NCBI RefSeq assembly: GCF_019443965.1
Contig: NZ_CP040814.1
Coordinates: 2,914,001 to 2,978,000, forward strand
From: Salinibacterium sp. M195
GTDB lineage: Bacteria; Actinomycetota; Actinomycetes; Actinomycetales; Microbacteriaceae
Direction of reading: 5' to 3'
Length of the DNA stretch: 64,000 bases
How positions within the stretch are numbered: position 1 is the first letter of the stretch; each line of letters begins with the position of its first letter. The position numbers and the translations under genes were made by a program. Positions 54,282 to 63,230 of the stretch are shown piece after piece. Below the pieces are notes generated by a model that saw nothing but the letters and a program-made list of their open reading frames with translations, had not been told where the DNA came from and did no database searches.

Positions 54282-56132
54282 TTACGCTGCAGTAAGCGTG
54301 TTCGATACCGAGATGAGGGTAACGATTGCCGCGTTGATGAAGCCGGCGATGTACGGGTTGTTCGTCTCACGGTAGATCTTGCGCGAGATGACTGCGGTCA
54401 CGGCCAAGATGACGATAACCGGGTATAGCCAGATGCTGAAGATTCCGCCGAAGCCGTCGATCGTGTACCCCGTGGTGAAGAAGTTGGTGTACTGAGCGAT
54501 GACGAGAACGATGGGTGCCAGAGCATTGAAGAACGCCAGCAGTGCCGTGTTGATCCACTCCTTGCCGCGGATGGAGAAGCGGTTGAAGGCGTTGACCGCA
54601 ACCGAGTTAGCGACAAAGTAGATCGCGAACAGCGGCAGGTACATCAGCGCGATGCCGACCTTGTCAGGGGTGAAGGCCTTGACGGCGATAACCCACCAGC
54701 GGAAGTCGGTCTTGAAGAAGTAGTCGAGCACGAAGACGATCGCGTATGCCGAAACGACGACGACAAAGGCGAGACCGACTCCGTGGAAGAACTTCTTCCA
54801 CCCAGGGAGCACTCCGGAGGCACGAAGGTCGAGACCGTTCTTGCGTCCGAAGACCAGGTACGAAATCACCATGATGATGATCGCGGCGATAGCGTTTACC
54901 GCTGCCCAGAAGGCGACGAAGAACACAGCACCCTGCGGCATGAAGAACGGAACAGCGTTGAAGGCAATCGCTCCCACCCACGGGGTGTTAGCGATGATCA
55001 ACCAGCTCGCACCGGAGATGAATGCCGAAACGACGAGTCCGCCCCAGAACCACGCGAGTCCCTTGCGAGTTGCGGGCACCACGGTTGCTGCCGGTGCACG
55101 AAGACCAGCGAAAGCGCGAGTCGAGAGCATGGCGCGTGTGAAGGCGAGCAGGAAGATTCCGAAGCCGATCAGGCCGAAGAGCGTGAACGTCTCCTTGACT
55201 TGCCAGATCTGCGCACCGGATGCGATCTCGTTGGGAGCGCCGAATGCTTCTTCGAAGAACTCGATCTGGCTTGCAACGGTGGTCTTCGAGATGGTTCCCC
55301 ACGGGTGGTTCTCTGCCGGCGTGTAGACAACGCGCAGCGCGTCTTGGCCGTCGACGGAGTCGGTGAAGAACTCGCTCGCTCCGCGCATGTCAGACGAGAC
55401 CTCTTCCGGGTTAGCACCGAAGTGGAGGAACGACTGTGCGTTCGGGGTTCCGATGTAGTCACGCGGCGGGGTCAGTACGGCACCCTCTGCGCTGTAGCTA
55501 CGGAAGAAGAACTCGTCGTACTGGTCAGCAACGATTCCGACATCGCGGGCACCGTAAAGGTTGAAGTATGCGTTCTCAGCCTCGGCATCCGTGTAGACGG
55601 CGTCGTTGTCGACCAGCAGAACTGCCGCAATGAGCTGCTCGTCTGCTGCGTTGTCGATGAACATCGAGTAGTTCGCTGCCCGAGCACCGTTCGAGTGACC
55701 GCTAACACCAATCTGGTCGGTGTCGACGTAGGGGAAGTCGGCAACGAGCTTCACAGCGTCGTACATTCCGGTTCCGCCCAGAGTGACATCGGTGGTCAGC
55801 GGCGACGAGTTGCCGTGACCATACATGTCGATCGATACGACAACGTAGCCACGACGTGCAAGCTCAACATAGTTGGCGTCTTGCATTTCGCGGTTGTTCC
55901 ACCAACCGTGGCTGACCACGATTGCGGGGACCTTGTTGTCAACCGTTGCGGTGTCTGGCTTGAAGAGCAGTGCGCTCATCATCTGGCCTGACGAGGTTTC
56001 CCAGCGCATGTCTTTGACGCTGATGCTGCCGGCGCCGGTTTGAACGATGGACGCACCAATAGATGCGACCAACATCATTACTAACGAGAGAACGAGCCAG
56101 AAGCTGTTCCTCTTGACTAGTGAGGTTTTCAT
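54282..56132 (-). CDS. Alpha/beta hydrolase fused to a polytopic membrane domain
   Basis: One N-terminal helix (~10-32) is followed by a dienelactone-hydrolase-like domain (~40-300): VVSHGWWNNREMQ, SIDMYGHGNSS and the nucleophile elbow GHSNGA with Ser147. The rest (~310-616) has about eight to nine transmembrane helices (LFGLIGFGIFLLAFTRAML and later IMVISYLVFGRKN). The active site should face outside. The membrane domain resembles no transporter I can name. It is monocistronic, upstream of glpK on the same strand only by orientation, with a hairpin on each side. Confidence 0.82.
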   Translation of the reverse strand: MKTSLVKRNSFWLVLSLVMMLVASIGASIVQTGAGSISVKDMRWETSSGQMMSALLFKPDTATVDNKVPAIVVSHGWWNNREMQDANYVELARRGYVVVSIDMYGHGNSSPLTTDVTLGGTGMYDAVKLVADFPYVDTDQIGVSGHSNGARAANYSMFIDNAADEQLIAAVLLVDNDAVYTDAEAENAYFNLYGARDVGIVADQYDEFFFRSYSAEGAVLTPPRDYIGTPNAQSFLHFGANPEEVSSDMRGASEFFTDSVDGQDALRVVYTPAENHPWGTISKTTVASQIEFFEEAFGAPNEIASGAQIWQVKETFTLFGLIGFGIFLLAFTRAMLSTRAFAGLRAPAATVVPATRKGLAWFWGGLVVSAFISGASWLIIANTPWVGAIAFNAVPFFMPQGAVFFVAFWAAVNAIAAIIIMVISYLVFGRKNGLDLRASGVLPGWKKFFHGVGLAFVVVVSAYAIVFVLDYFFKTDFRWWVIAVKAFTPDKVGIALMYLPLFAIYFVANSVAVNAFNRFSIRGKEWINTALLAFFNALAPIVLVIAQYTNFFTTGYTIDGFGGIFSIWLYPVIVILAVTAVISRKIYRETNNPYIAGFINAAIVTLISVSNTLTAA

Positions 56133-56175
56133 TGATTCCCTACCCCTTCGTGGGTATCGATTGCTGTGTAGTGCT

Positions 56176-56197
56176 GGGCGTGACTGACAGCACGCCC
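56176..56197. terminator. Hairpin downstream of glpK
   Basis: GGGCGTG (56176-56182) and CACGCCC (56191-56197) form a 7-bp GC-rich stem with an 8-base loop, 23 bases beyond the glpK stop in minus-strand sense. No T-run is seen. Confidence 0.45.
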
Positions 56198-56219
56198 GTC
56201 ATGGGTTTTGGTAGGTAAA

Positions 56220-57737
56220 TCAGGTCTCCACGTCCTCATCAACCCAGCCCATGGTCTTGGTTACCGCTTTTTTCCAGTTGCGGTAAAGCTGATCTCTCTC
56301 GAGGCGAGCCATCTGTGGCGTCCACCTCTTGTCTTCGTTCCAGGTCGACAGCACGTCGTCTTCGCTGTCCCAGAAACCGATCGCAATTCCGGCGGCGAAT
56401 GCTGCGCCGAGGGCGGTCGTTTCGGTGATGCGGGGGCGGATGACATCCACGCCCAGCTGGTCAGCCTGAAACTGCATGAGAAGTTCGTTTGCCACCATGC
56501 CGCCGTCAACGCGCAGCTCTGCGAGGTCGACTCCGGCATCCGCGTTCATCGCATCCATGACTTCGCGTGTCTGGTACGCGGTGGCTTCGAGGGCGGCGCG
56601 AGCGATGTGGTTCTTGGTGACGTAACGGGTGAGGCCGAGAAGGGCTCCCCGAGCATCCGGTCGCCAGTAAGGGGCAAAGAGTCCGGAGAACGCTGGCACA
56701 AAGTAGGCACCGCCGTTGTCTTCGACTTCGAGTGCAAGTCGCTCAACGTCGGGGGCGTCGGAGAACATTCCGAGGTTGTCGCGCAGCCACTGGATGAGGG
56801 AACCGGTGACCGCGATTGACCCTTCGAGCGCATACACGGGTGCAGCGTCACCGATTTTGTAGCAGACGGTGGTGATGAGCCCATTGTTGCTGTGCACTCG
56901 CTTGGTGCCGGTGTTGAGCAGCAAGAAGTTGCCGGTACCGTACGTGTTCTTGGCCATTCCTTCGCTGAAGCAGGCTTGACCAAAGGTCGCTGCCTGCTGG
57001 TCGCCGAGGATGCCGGCGATGGGAACGCCCGGCAGCGAACCGTGGTCGCGGCAGTGGCCGAAAATCTCGCTGGAGGAACGAATCTCGGGCAGCATCGACA
57101 TCGGGATGCCCATGTCGGCCGCGATATCTTCGCGCCACTGCAGAGTGTCGAGGTCCATCAACATGGTGCGGGATGCGTTGGTCACGTCGGTGGCGTGCAC
57201 TCCCCCGTCGATGCCGCCGGTGAGGTTCCACAGCAACCAGGTGTCGATGGTTCCGAAGAGGAGTTCGCCACGGTCGGCGGCTTCTTGAGCGCCGTCGATG
57301 TAACGAAGGATCCAGGTGACTTTGGGGCCGGCAAAGTACGGCGCGAGCGGCAGGCCCGTGATGGCTTTGTACTTTTCGAGCCCGTCACTGCCGGCAAGCT
57401 CGGTGACAATGTGCTGGGTGCGGGTGTCTTGCCAGACGATCGCGTTGGTAACGGGGATGCCGGTGAGCTTGTTCCAGACGACCGTGGTCTCACGCTGATT
57501 GGTGATTCCGACCGCGCCGATGTCTTGGTGGGTGAGGTTGGCTCGGGCCAGTGATAGGCCAACGGTCTCGCGAACGTTATTCCAGATCTCCATCGGGTCG
57601 TGCTCGACCCAGCCCGCCCGCGGAAAAATCTGTTCGTGTTCGAGCTGGCCGTTCGAGATAATGCGCGCGTCATGATCAAAGATGATCGAGCGCGAGCTCG
57701 TCGTTCCTTGGTCAATTGACAGTATGTATTTTGTCAT
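56220..57737 (-). CDS. glpK: Glycerol kinase
   Basis: The 505-residue protein has the FGGY-kinase phosphate loop [25 protein letters not shown] sequence (here [14 protein letters not shown]), [30 protein letters not shown] and [14 protein letters not shown]. The length is normal. It phosphorylates glycerol to sn-glycerol 3-phosphate, which the GlpD encoded just upstream oxidises. The gap to glpD is 93 bp without a clear promoter. No glpF is in the window. Confidence 0.96.
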   Translation of the reverse strand: MTKYILSIDQGTTSSRSIIFDHDARIISNGQLEHEQIFPRAGWVEHDPMEIWNNVRETVGLSLARANLTHQDIGAVGITNQRETTVVWNKLTGIPVTNAIVWQDTRTQHIVTELAGSDGLEKYKAITGLPLAPYFAGPKVTWILRYIDGAQEAADRGELLFGTIDTWLLWNLTGGIDGGVHATDVTNASRTMLMDLDTLQWREDIAADMGIPMSMLPEIRSSSEIFGHCRDHGSLPGVPIAGILGDQQAATFGQACFSEGMAKNTYGTGNFLLLNTGTKRVHSNNGLITTVCYKIGDAAPVYALEGSIAVTGSLIQWLRDNLGMFSDAPDVERLALEVEDNGGAYFVPAFSGLFAPYWRPDARGALLGLTRYVTKNHIARAALEATAYQTREVMDAMNADAGVDLAELRVDGGMVANELLMQFQADQLGVDVIRPRITETTALGAAFAAGIAIGFWDSEDDVLSTWNEDKRWTPQMARLERDQLYRNWKKAVTKTMGWVDEDVET

Positions 57738-57830
57738 TTGCGGCGTATCTCCATTGATCGTCTGTGGCGCTAATCGTCGGTAGAGCGTTCGGGTTTTGTG
57801 CGCTTATCGGCACGGGCGATGCGGTTGGTG

Positions 57831-59603
57831 CTAGTGAGCTTCGTGAGTCGCGGGCAGTGCGAGCGGCACAATCTGGGGGGCTGCTTCGCGCACCTCTGAC
57901 GCGGCTTCGTCGTCACGAGTGAGCGACGCCGCGTGAACGGCATCCGCCATCTGGTCATAGACGGCAACTTCGTGAGCCGTGGTCTGTTCATCCCATCCGA
58001 GCAGGGTCGCCGCGATCTCGGCGACTTCGGGAACTGCAGCGCGTGCTTCGTTCACGTACTCGTAGTTCATGCGCGTGCGGCGCAGCATGAGGTCTTCGAG
58101 GTGCAAAGCACCTTCGTGGGTGATCGCATAGACGATCTCGGCCCGGAGGTAGGCAGCGGCGTGCGTCAACGGCTGCGACGTTGCCGGATCGGCATCTGCA
58201 ATTGCCGCGATCTCAGAGATATTAGCCCCGTAGCGGTGCAGTAGGTGATCAACCATCTGCTCGCTCCAACCGAACCGCGTGCTGAGTGCCCGCGTGCTCT
58301 CGCGCGCCGCGTCGAGACCGTCAGCACCAAGCAGCGCAATGGATGACGTGGTCGAGGGGTTCGCCTTGGCGGCGTCTTTGCCGAGAGCGAAGTCAACCGC
58401 ATCCTTCGCCATGACGCGGTAGGTGGTGAACTTTCCCCCGGCGATGACCGTGAGGCCAGGGATCGGCGAAGCAACGGTGTGCTCACGCGAAACTTTCGCG
58501 GAGTTGGTGCCCTCCATCGTCCCGGGCTGTAGCAGCGGGCGAAGTCCGGCCCACGTGCCGATAACGTCTGAGCGATCGATGGGGTTCGCCAGGACTGCGT
58601 TGGCTTCGGCGATGACGTAGTCAATGTCATCCGCTGTCGCTGCGGGGTTGAGAAGGTTTTCTTTCCACGGGGTATCAGTGGTGCCGATGACCCAGTAGCG
58701 CGACCACGGGATGACGAAGAGCACGCTCTTCGACGTCTGAAGTATCAGGCCAGCTTCTCCTGAGATGCGCTCACGCGGAACCACAATGTGGATGCCTTTG
58801 GAAGCAAGAACTTCCAGTCCTCCGCTGCCGTGAGCCAGCGCCTGAGTGTCACCGGTCCACACACCGGTGGAGTTGATGACGGCCTTGGCGCGAACGGGAA
58901 AAGTGTTGCCGGTTTCGAGATCGACGAGCACTGCACCGTTGACGGCTCCGCTTTCGTTTTTCGTGATCTCGACCACTTGGGTGCGGCTGGCAGCCTTCGC
59001 GCCGTGGGCGTGGGCGGTGCGAACAACGCTGACGACGTAGCGCGCATCATCGACGTTGGCGTCCCAGTATTCGATCGCACCGACGGCGGCGTCGTGGGCG
59101 AGGCCAGGAAAGCGGGCGGCAAGCTTCTTGCGTGACAGGTGGCGGTGCCATGGAACGCTGCGCTTGCCTTTGGCATTCTTCGTCGCCACGACGGCGAGGA
59201 AGTCGTAAAGCGCGATCCCCGCGCCAACGAATGCACGCTCCCACACGTGGTGGCGCAGCGGGTACAGGAATGGCAGCGGCCGAACGAGATGGGGAGCAAC
59301 GGTGTTAAGCAGCAGATCACGCTCAGTGAGAGCTTCGTGCACGAGTTTGAAATCGAGCATCTGCAGGTAACGCAGTCCGCCGTGGATGAGTTTGCTGGCG
59401 CGGCTTGAGGATCCCGCGGCCCAGTCTTGGGCCTCAACAACGACGGTGTCCAGATCGCGCGTTGCGGCATCCAGAGCAATTCCGGCGCCGGTGATTCCTC
59501 CGCCGATGACTAATACGTCTAGCTCACGACCCGGCGTTGCGCTGTCGACGAGACGCTGAATGGCGCTGTCGCGGGATGCTCGTGTGAGGGACTGATCAGT
59601 CAT
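57831..59603 (-). CDS. glpD: Glycerol-3-phosphate dehydrogenase (aerobic, FAD)
   Basis: MTDQSLTRASRDSAIQ leads into VLVIGGGITGAGIALDAA (FAD motif), SSSRASKLIHGGLRYLQ, RYWVIGTTDTPW and GGKFTTYRVMAKDA, all characteristic of GlpD. It oxidises glycerol 3-phosphate to DHAP at the membrane, passing electrons to the quinone pool. I start at ATG 59603 behind AGAAAG; the frame could be extended to 59750 but that adds 49 atypical residues crossing the regulatory region. It is divergent from a SorC-type regulator. Confidence 0.94.
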   Translation of the reverse strand: MTDQSLTRASRDSAIQRLVDSATPGRELDVLVIGGGITGAGIALDAATRDLDTVVVEAQDWAAGSSSRASKLIHGGLRYLQMLDFKLVHEALTERDLLLNTVAPHLVRPLPFLYPLRHHVWERAFVGAGIALYDFLAVVATKNAKGKRSVPWHRHLSRKKLAARFPGLAHDAAVGAIEYWDANVDDARYVVSVVRTAHAHGAKAASRTQVVEITKNESGAVNGAVLVDLETGNTFPVRAKAVINSTGVWTGDTQALAHGSGGLEVLASKGIHIVVPRERISGEAGLILQTSKSVLFVIPWSRYWVIGTTDTPWKENLLNPAATADDIDYVIAEANAVLANPIDRSDVIGTWAGLRPLLQPGTMEGTNSAKVSREHTVASPIPGLTVIAGGKFTTYRVMAKDAVDFALGKDAAKANPSTTSSIALLGADGLDAARESTRALSTRFGWSEQMVDHLLHRYGANISEIAAIADADPATSQPLTHAAAYLRAEIVYAITHEGALHLEDLMLRRTRMNYEYVNEARAAVPEVAEIAATLLGWDEQTTAHEVAVYDQMADAVHAASLTRDDEAASEVREAAPQIVPLALPATHEAH

Positions 59604-59657
59604 GAAAGGTGAGGTTCTTTCTGGTGGCGGGTACTGCGAGTAACGGCTGTGAATCAT

Positions 59658-59678
59658 CTGAGATGTTTCATCGCTCAG
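59658..59678. promoter_or_regulatory. Candidate operator between glpD and the SorC-type regulator
   Basis: An imperfect palindrome CTGAG-ATGTTTCATCG-CTCAG (59658-59678) contains a nested GATG-TTT-CATC (59662-59672). It lies in the 100-bp divergent gap, 55 bases from the glpD start and 26 from the regulator start, a good place for a repressor site. The assignment is inferred from symmetry and position. Confidence 0.45.
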
Positions 59679-59703
59679 CAGCGTATTACGTCGAGTAGGG
59701 CCA

Positions 59704-60789
59704 ATGACAAACCGAGCAGAACATCTGCACGAACGTGCAAGGATGGTCACTATGGAACGCGAAGAGGCAATGCTGTCTGCATCATCGATGTACTACCTGC
59801 AAGACATCAAGATGGACACCATCGCCAACCACCTGCATATGTCCCGCTCGAGCGTGTCTCGATTGCTTCGGGATGCCCGCGAGAGTGGTCTCGTAGAAAT
59901 CACGCTGCGCCCCACCCCCACGCGCGGTCCAGGCCTAGGCAAAAAGATCGAAGCCTGCTTCGGCGTCGAGACCCACGTCGTGCCCGTCGCTGACCTCGCC
60001 GACGAGGCTGAACGGCTCGATCAGGTAGCCCGCGCCACCGCCAAAATCGTGACCGGATGGTTTGACTCCGACATGATCATGGGAGTTGCGTGGGGCACGA
60101 CTTTGGCGGCAATTTCCAAGTATTTGGGCAAGAAACCCACCAGAGGAAGCGCTATCGTGCAGCTCAACGGAGCGGCAAATGTTCGCACTTCTGGAGTGGA
60201 ATATGCGGGCAACCTCATCGCCAATTTTGGTGACGCCTTTGATGCTCAAGTGCACCTTTTTCCCGTGCCAGCCTTCTTCGATTATGCGGAGACACGCAAT
60301 GCAATGTGGTCGGAGCGATCGATTGTGCGCGTGCTGGAATATCAGCGCCGAGCAGACATTGCGCTCTTCTCAATCGGCGCGATTGCCGGCGAAGTGCCGA
60401 GCCATGTTTACTCCGCTGGCTACCTCGAGGCCGGAGACGTCGAAACCCTCGATAGCGAAGGCATCGTTGGTGACGTGTGCACGATCTTTTTGCGCGAAGA
60501 CGGCACCTACGAAGACCTCTCGATGAACGCACGTGCAACCGGGCCCACCCCTGCCGAGCTGCGCACGATCCCCCGTCGAATCTGCGGTGTCGCCGGCGAT
60601 AACAAGGTCGTTCCGCTTCTGGCAGCGCTGCGCGCCGGCGTAATCACTGACCTCGTGATCGATGAACAGACGGCAACAAAGCTCGTCGAGCACGTATTAG
60701 CGCTCAAGGGTAGTGCTGCCTCCGCGAGCGAGATCGCTTTCCAGTCTGGGGAGGGCGACGCCGTGCCCGCAGCGTCGACGCCTAGTTGA
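59704..60789 (+). CDS. SorC/DeoR-type sugar-binding transcriptional regulator
   Basis: The N-terminal helix-turn-helix reads MDTIANHLHMSRSSVSRLLRDARESGLVEI. The rest is a SorC-type effector domain with IMGVAWGTTLAAI, VQLNGAANVRT, RADIALFSIGAI and GVAGDNKVVPLLAALRAGVI. Members bind phosphorylated sugars. Its divergent position to glpD-glpK suggests it controls glycerol use, responding to glycerol 3-phosphate or a related compound. The start ATG 59704 is used; M14 and M17 (behind AAGGATGG) are alternatives. The end overlaps the convergent lpdA by eight bases. Confidence 0.86.
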   Translation: MTNRAEHLHERARMVTMEREEAMLSASSMYYLQDIKMDTIANHLHMSRSSVSRLLRDARESGLVEITLRPTPTRGPGLGKKIEACFGVETHVVPVADLADEAERLDQVARATAKIVTGWFDSDMIMGVAWGTTLAAISKYLGKKPTRGSAIVQLNGAANVRTSGVEYAGNLIANFGDAFDAQVHLFPVPAFFDYAETRNAMWSERSIVRVLEYQRRADIALFSIGAIAGEVPSHVYSAGYLEAGDVETLDSEGIVGDVCTIFLREDGTYEDLSMNARATGPTPAELRTIPRRICGVAGDNKVVPLLAALRAGVITDLVIDEQTATKLVEHVLALKGSAASASEIAFQSGEGDAVPAASTPS

Positions 60790-62218
60790 CGATGTGCATC
60801 GCGCGGGCGGCATCCGTAATGCTGCCCGTCAGTGACGGGTACACCGAGAAGGCACGAGCGATTTGGTCGACGGTGAGACGGTGCTCAACTCCCAACGCAA
60901 CAGACATAATGAGCTCTGAGGCATTCGGAGCGACAATGACGCCACCAATCAGCGTTCCCGAGCCGGTGCGCGCGAACAACTTGACGAAGCCGTCTTTGAT
61001 TCCCATCATCTTGGCGCGCGGGTTCGATGCGAGGGGCAGTTTGTAGATAACTCCCTGAGCGAGACCATCTTCGATCTGCTTCTGTGACCAGCCGACTGTG
61101 GCGATCTCAGGTTGCGTAAAGATGTTGGATGCCACGTTGCGCAGTTCGATCGGCGTGACGCCGTCGCCCATAGCGTGGAATACCGCGGTGCGGCCTTGCA
61201 TGGCGGCCACCGAGGCGAGGGGGAAGAAGTCGGAGCAGTCACCGGCAGCGTAGATCGACGGCATCGAGGTGCGGGCGACGCGGTTGACCCGAATGTGGCC
61301 AGAGTCAGTCAGCTGCACACCAGCCTCTTCGAGGCCGAGCCCCTCAGTATTGGGCAGCGATCCGACCGCCATGAGGCAGTGGCTGCCTTCGACGGTGCTG
61401 CCATCCTGCAGCGTCGCAACGACACCATTCTTCGTGGTCGTTACGGATTCCGCGCGTGACTTCGAGAGCACAGTCATACCGTTGCGCTTAAAGACATCTT
61501 CGATGACGCGAGACGCATCTTCGTCCTCGCCAGGCAACACTCGATCGCGCGAAGAAATTAGCGTGACTTTGGCACCGAGCGCGGAGTACGCCGAAGCAAA
61601 CTCTGCACCCGTAACACCCGAACCGACAACGATGAGGTGTTCTGGGGTTTCGTCGAGAGTGTAGAGCTGAGTCCACGTGAGGATGCGCTTGCCATCCGGC
61701 ATTGCGGAATCGAGCACTCGCGGGCGGGCGCCGACCGACACGATCACCGTATCCGCATCCACTTCATCGAAGTCTGTTCTGGTTTTTCCCTTGCCAGCAG
61801 AAACGACGAGTCGTTGGGGGCCATCGAGGCGACCCTCACCCTGGATGATTCGCACGCCAGCCTTGATGAGTTGCGATTTCATGTCATCGGACTGCTGCTG
61901 GGCGAGACGCATAAGGCGAGTATTGACGGCAGCGAGGTTGACGGTGATCTCGGGACGAACGACGCGACCAGAGTCTCCCCGCGAGTAGAACTGCACACCA
62001 AGATCGGCGGCGTCGCGAATCGCATTTGTTGCCTCGGCGGTCGCGATGAGTGTCTTTGACGGCACTACGTCGGTGAGCACGGCAGAGCCGCCAACACCGG
62101 CACGTTCAACGAGCGTGACCTCCGCGCCAAGTTGCGCACCCGCTAGGGCTGCTTCGTAGCCACCGGGGCCACCACCGAGTATTGCAATTCGTTGGGTGCG
62201 CTCGAACTCATAGGCCAT
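60782..62218 (-). CDS. lpdA: NAD(P)H-quinone dehydrogenase, LpdA-type (lipoamide dehydrogenase-like without disulfide)
   Basis: It has the flavoprotein disulfide-reductase layout: ILGGGPGGYEAALA (FAD), VVGSGVTGAEFASAYSALG (NADPH site), YAAGDCSDFFPLA and the dimer domain. The usual redox CxxxxC is missing; the segment reads GGSAVLTDVVPSKTL. This is the hallmark of mycobacterial LpdA (Rv3303c)-type enzymes, which reduce quinones instead of lipoamide. The length of 478 residues fits. It is divergent from the purine nucleoside phosphorylase gene across ~175 bp. Confidence 0.88.
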   Translation of the reverse strand: MAYEFERTQRIAILGGGPGGYEAALAGAQLGAEVTLVERAGVGGSAVLTDVVPSKTLIATAEATNAIRDAADLGVQFYSRGDSGRVVRPEITVNLAAVNTRLMRLAQQQSDDMKSQLIKAGVRIIQGEGRLDGPQRLVVSAGKGKTRTDFDEVDADTVIVSVGARPRVLDSAMPDGKRILTWTQLYTLDETPEHLIVVGSGVTGAEFASAYSALGAKVTLISSRDRVLPGEDEDASRVIEDVFKRNGMTVLSKSRAESVTTTKNGVVATLQDGSTVEGSHCLMAVGSLPNTEGLGLEEAGVQLTDSGHIRVNRVARTSMPSIYAAGDCSDFFPLASVAAMQGRTAVFHAMGDGVTPIELRNVASNIFTQPEIATVGWSQKQIEDGLAQGVIYKLPLASNPRAKMMGIKDGFVKLFARTGSGTLIGGVIVAPNASELIMSVALGVEHRLTVDQIARAFSVYPSLTGSITDAARAMHIVN

Positions 62219-62393
62219 ACGCTAATTGTCTCGCTCTTCTGCTCTAGCGACAAACCACGCCGACATCGGCGCACGCTAAACCGCTGCGGCGGGTTCTCAA
62301 GCGGTTATTTACCCGCGCGGCGCGCGAAGAAGTGCTCACATTCGCACAGAACACAAGGCTCTGTCGCAGTCGTCACCGTTTAGAGTGGATGCC

Positions 62394-63230
62394 ATGTCAC
62401 AGTCGCCAACCACAAACCCCCTCGATGACCCCACCGCAGACCCGTTTGCGGTGGCGAAAGACGCCGCTGCAGCAATCGCAGCCGCGACAGGAGTCGAGAA
62501 GCACGACATTGCCCTCACGCTCGGCAGCGGATGGGGAAAAGCCGCCGATCTGCTCGGCGAGACCACCGCGACGATTCCGGCCTCCGACATCCCCGGATTC
62601 TCCAAGCCCGCCCTCGAAGGGCACGTCGGCACCCTCCGCTCAATCTTGCTGCCGAGCGGCAAACGCGCCCTCATCATCGGTGCCCGCACCCACTACTACG
62701 AGAACCACGGCGTACGTCGCGTTGTCCACTCCGTGCGCACCGCCGCCGCCACCGGCGCCACAACCATGATCCTCACCAACGGTGCCGGCGGTATCAAAGA
62801 GACCTGGAAGCCCGGAACCCCCGTGCTGATCAGCGACCACCTCAACCTCACCGCCGATTCCCCACTTGAGGGTGCGACGTTCATTGACCTCACCGACCTC
62901 TACAGCAAGCGCCTGCGTGAGATCGCGAAGTCGATCGATTCCAGCCTCGATGAGGGCGTGTACACGCAGTTCCGCGGCCCCCACTATGAGACGCCAGCCG
63001 AAGTCCAGATGGCCAAGACAATGGGCGGCCATATCGTCGGTATGTCCACCGCCCTCGAGGCGATCGCTGCGCGTGAAGCGGGCATGGAAATCTTGGGAAT
63101 GTCGCTCATCACGAACTTGGCTGCCGGCATCCAGTCCACTCCCCTCAGTCACGAAGAAGTCATTCAGGCTGGCAAGGATGCCGAAGTCCAGATCAGTGGC
63201 CTCCTTGCCCAGATTGTGAACGCACTATGA
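62394..63230 (+). CDS. Purine nucleoside phosphorylase (trimeric class)
   Basis: The protein has LTLGSGWGKAADLL (phosphate site), GRTHYYE-type sequence here as IGARTHYYENHG, LTNGAGGIKETW and MSTALEAIAAREAGMEILGMSLITNLAAGI, which define the trimeric PNP/MTAP family. It splits (deoxy)guanosine and inosine with phosphate for purine salvage, giving (deoxy)ribose 1-phosphate. I prefer ATG 62394; a GTG three codons earlier (62385) is possible. The stop overlaps the mutase start (ATGA), so the ribose 1-phosphate made here could go to the next enzyme. Confidence 0.92.
   Translation: MSQSPTTNPLDDPTADPFAVAKDAAAAIAAATGVEKHDIALTLGSGWGKAADLLGETTATIPASDIPGFSKPALEGHVGTLRSILLPSGKRALIIGARTHYYENHGVRRVVHSVRTAAATGATTMILTNGAGGIKETWKPGTPVLISDHLNLTADSPLEGATFIDLTDLYSKRLREIAKSIDSSLDEGVYTQFRGPHYETPAEVQMAKTMGGHIVGMSTALEAIAAREAGMEILGMSLITNLAAGIQSTPLSHEEVIQAGKDAEVQISGLLAQIVNAL

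Noticed and set aside
54783..55991. 402-codon plus-strand open frame
   Set aside because: It is antisense to the membrane hydrolase; acidic and Cys-rich translation without a fold signature.
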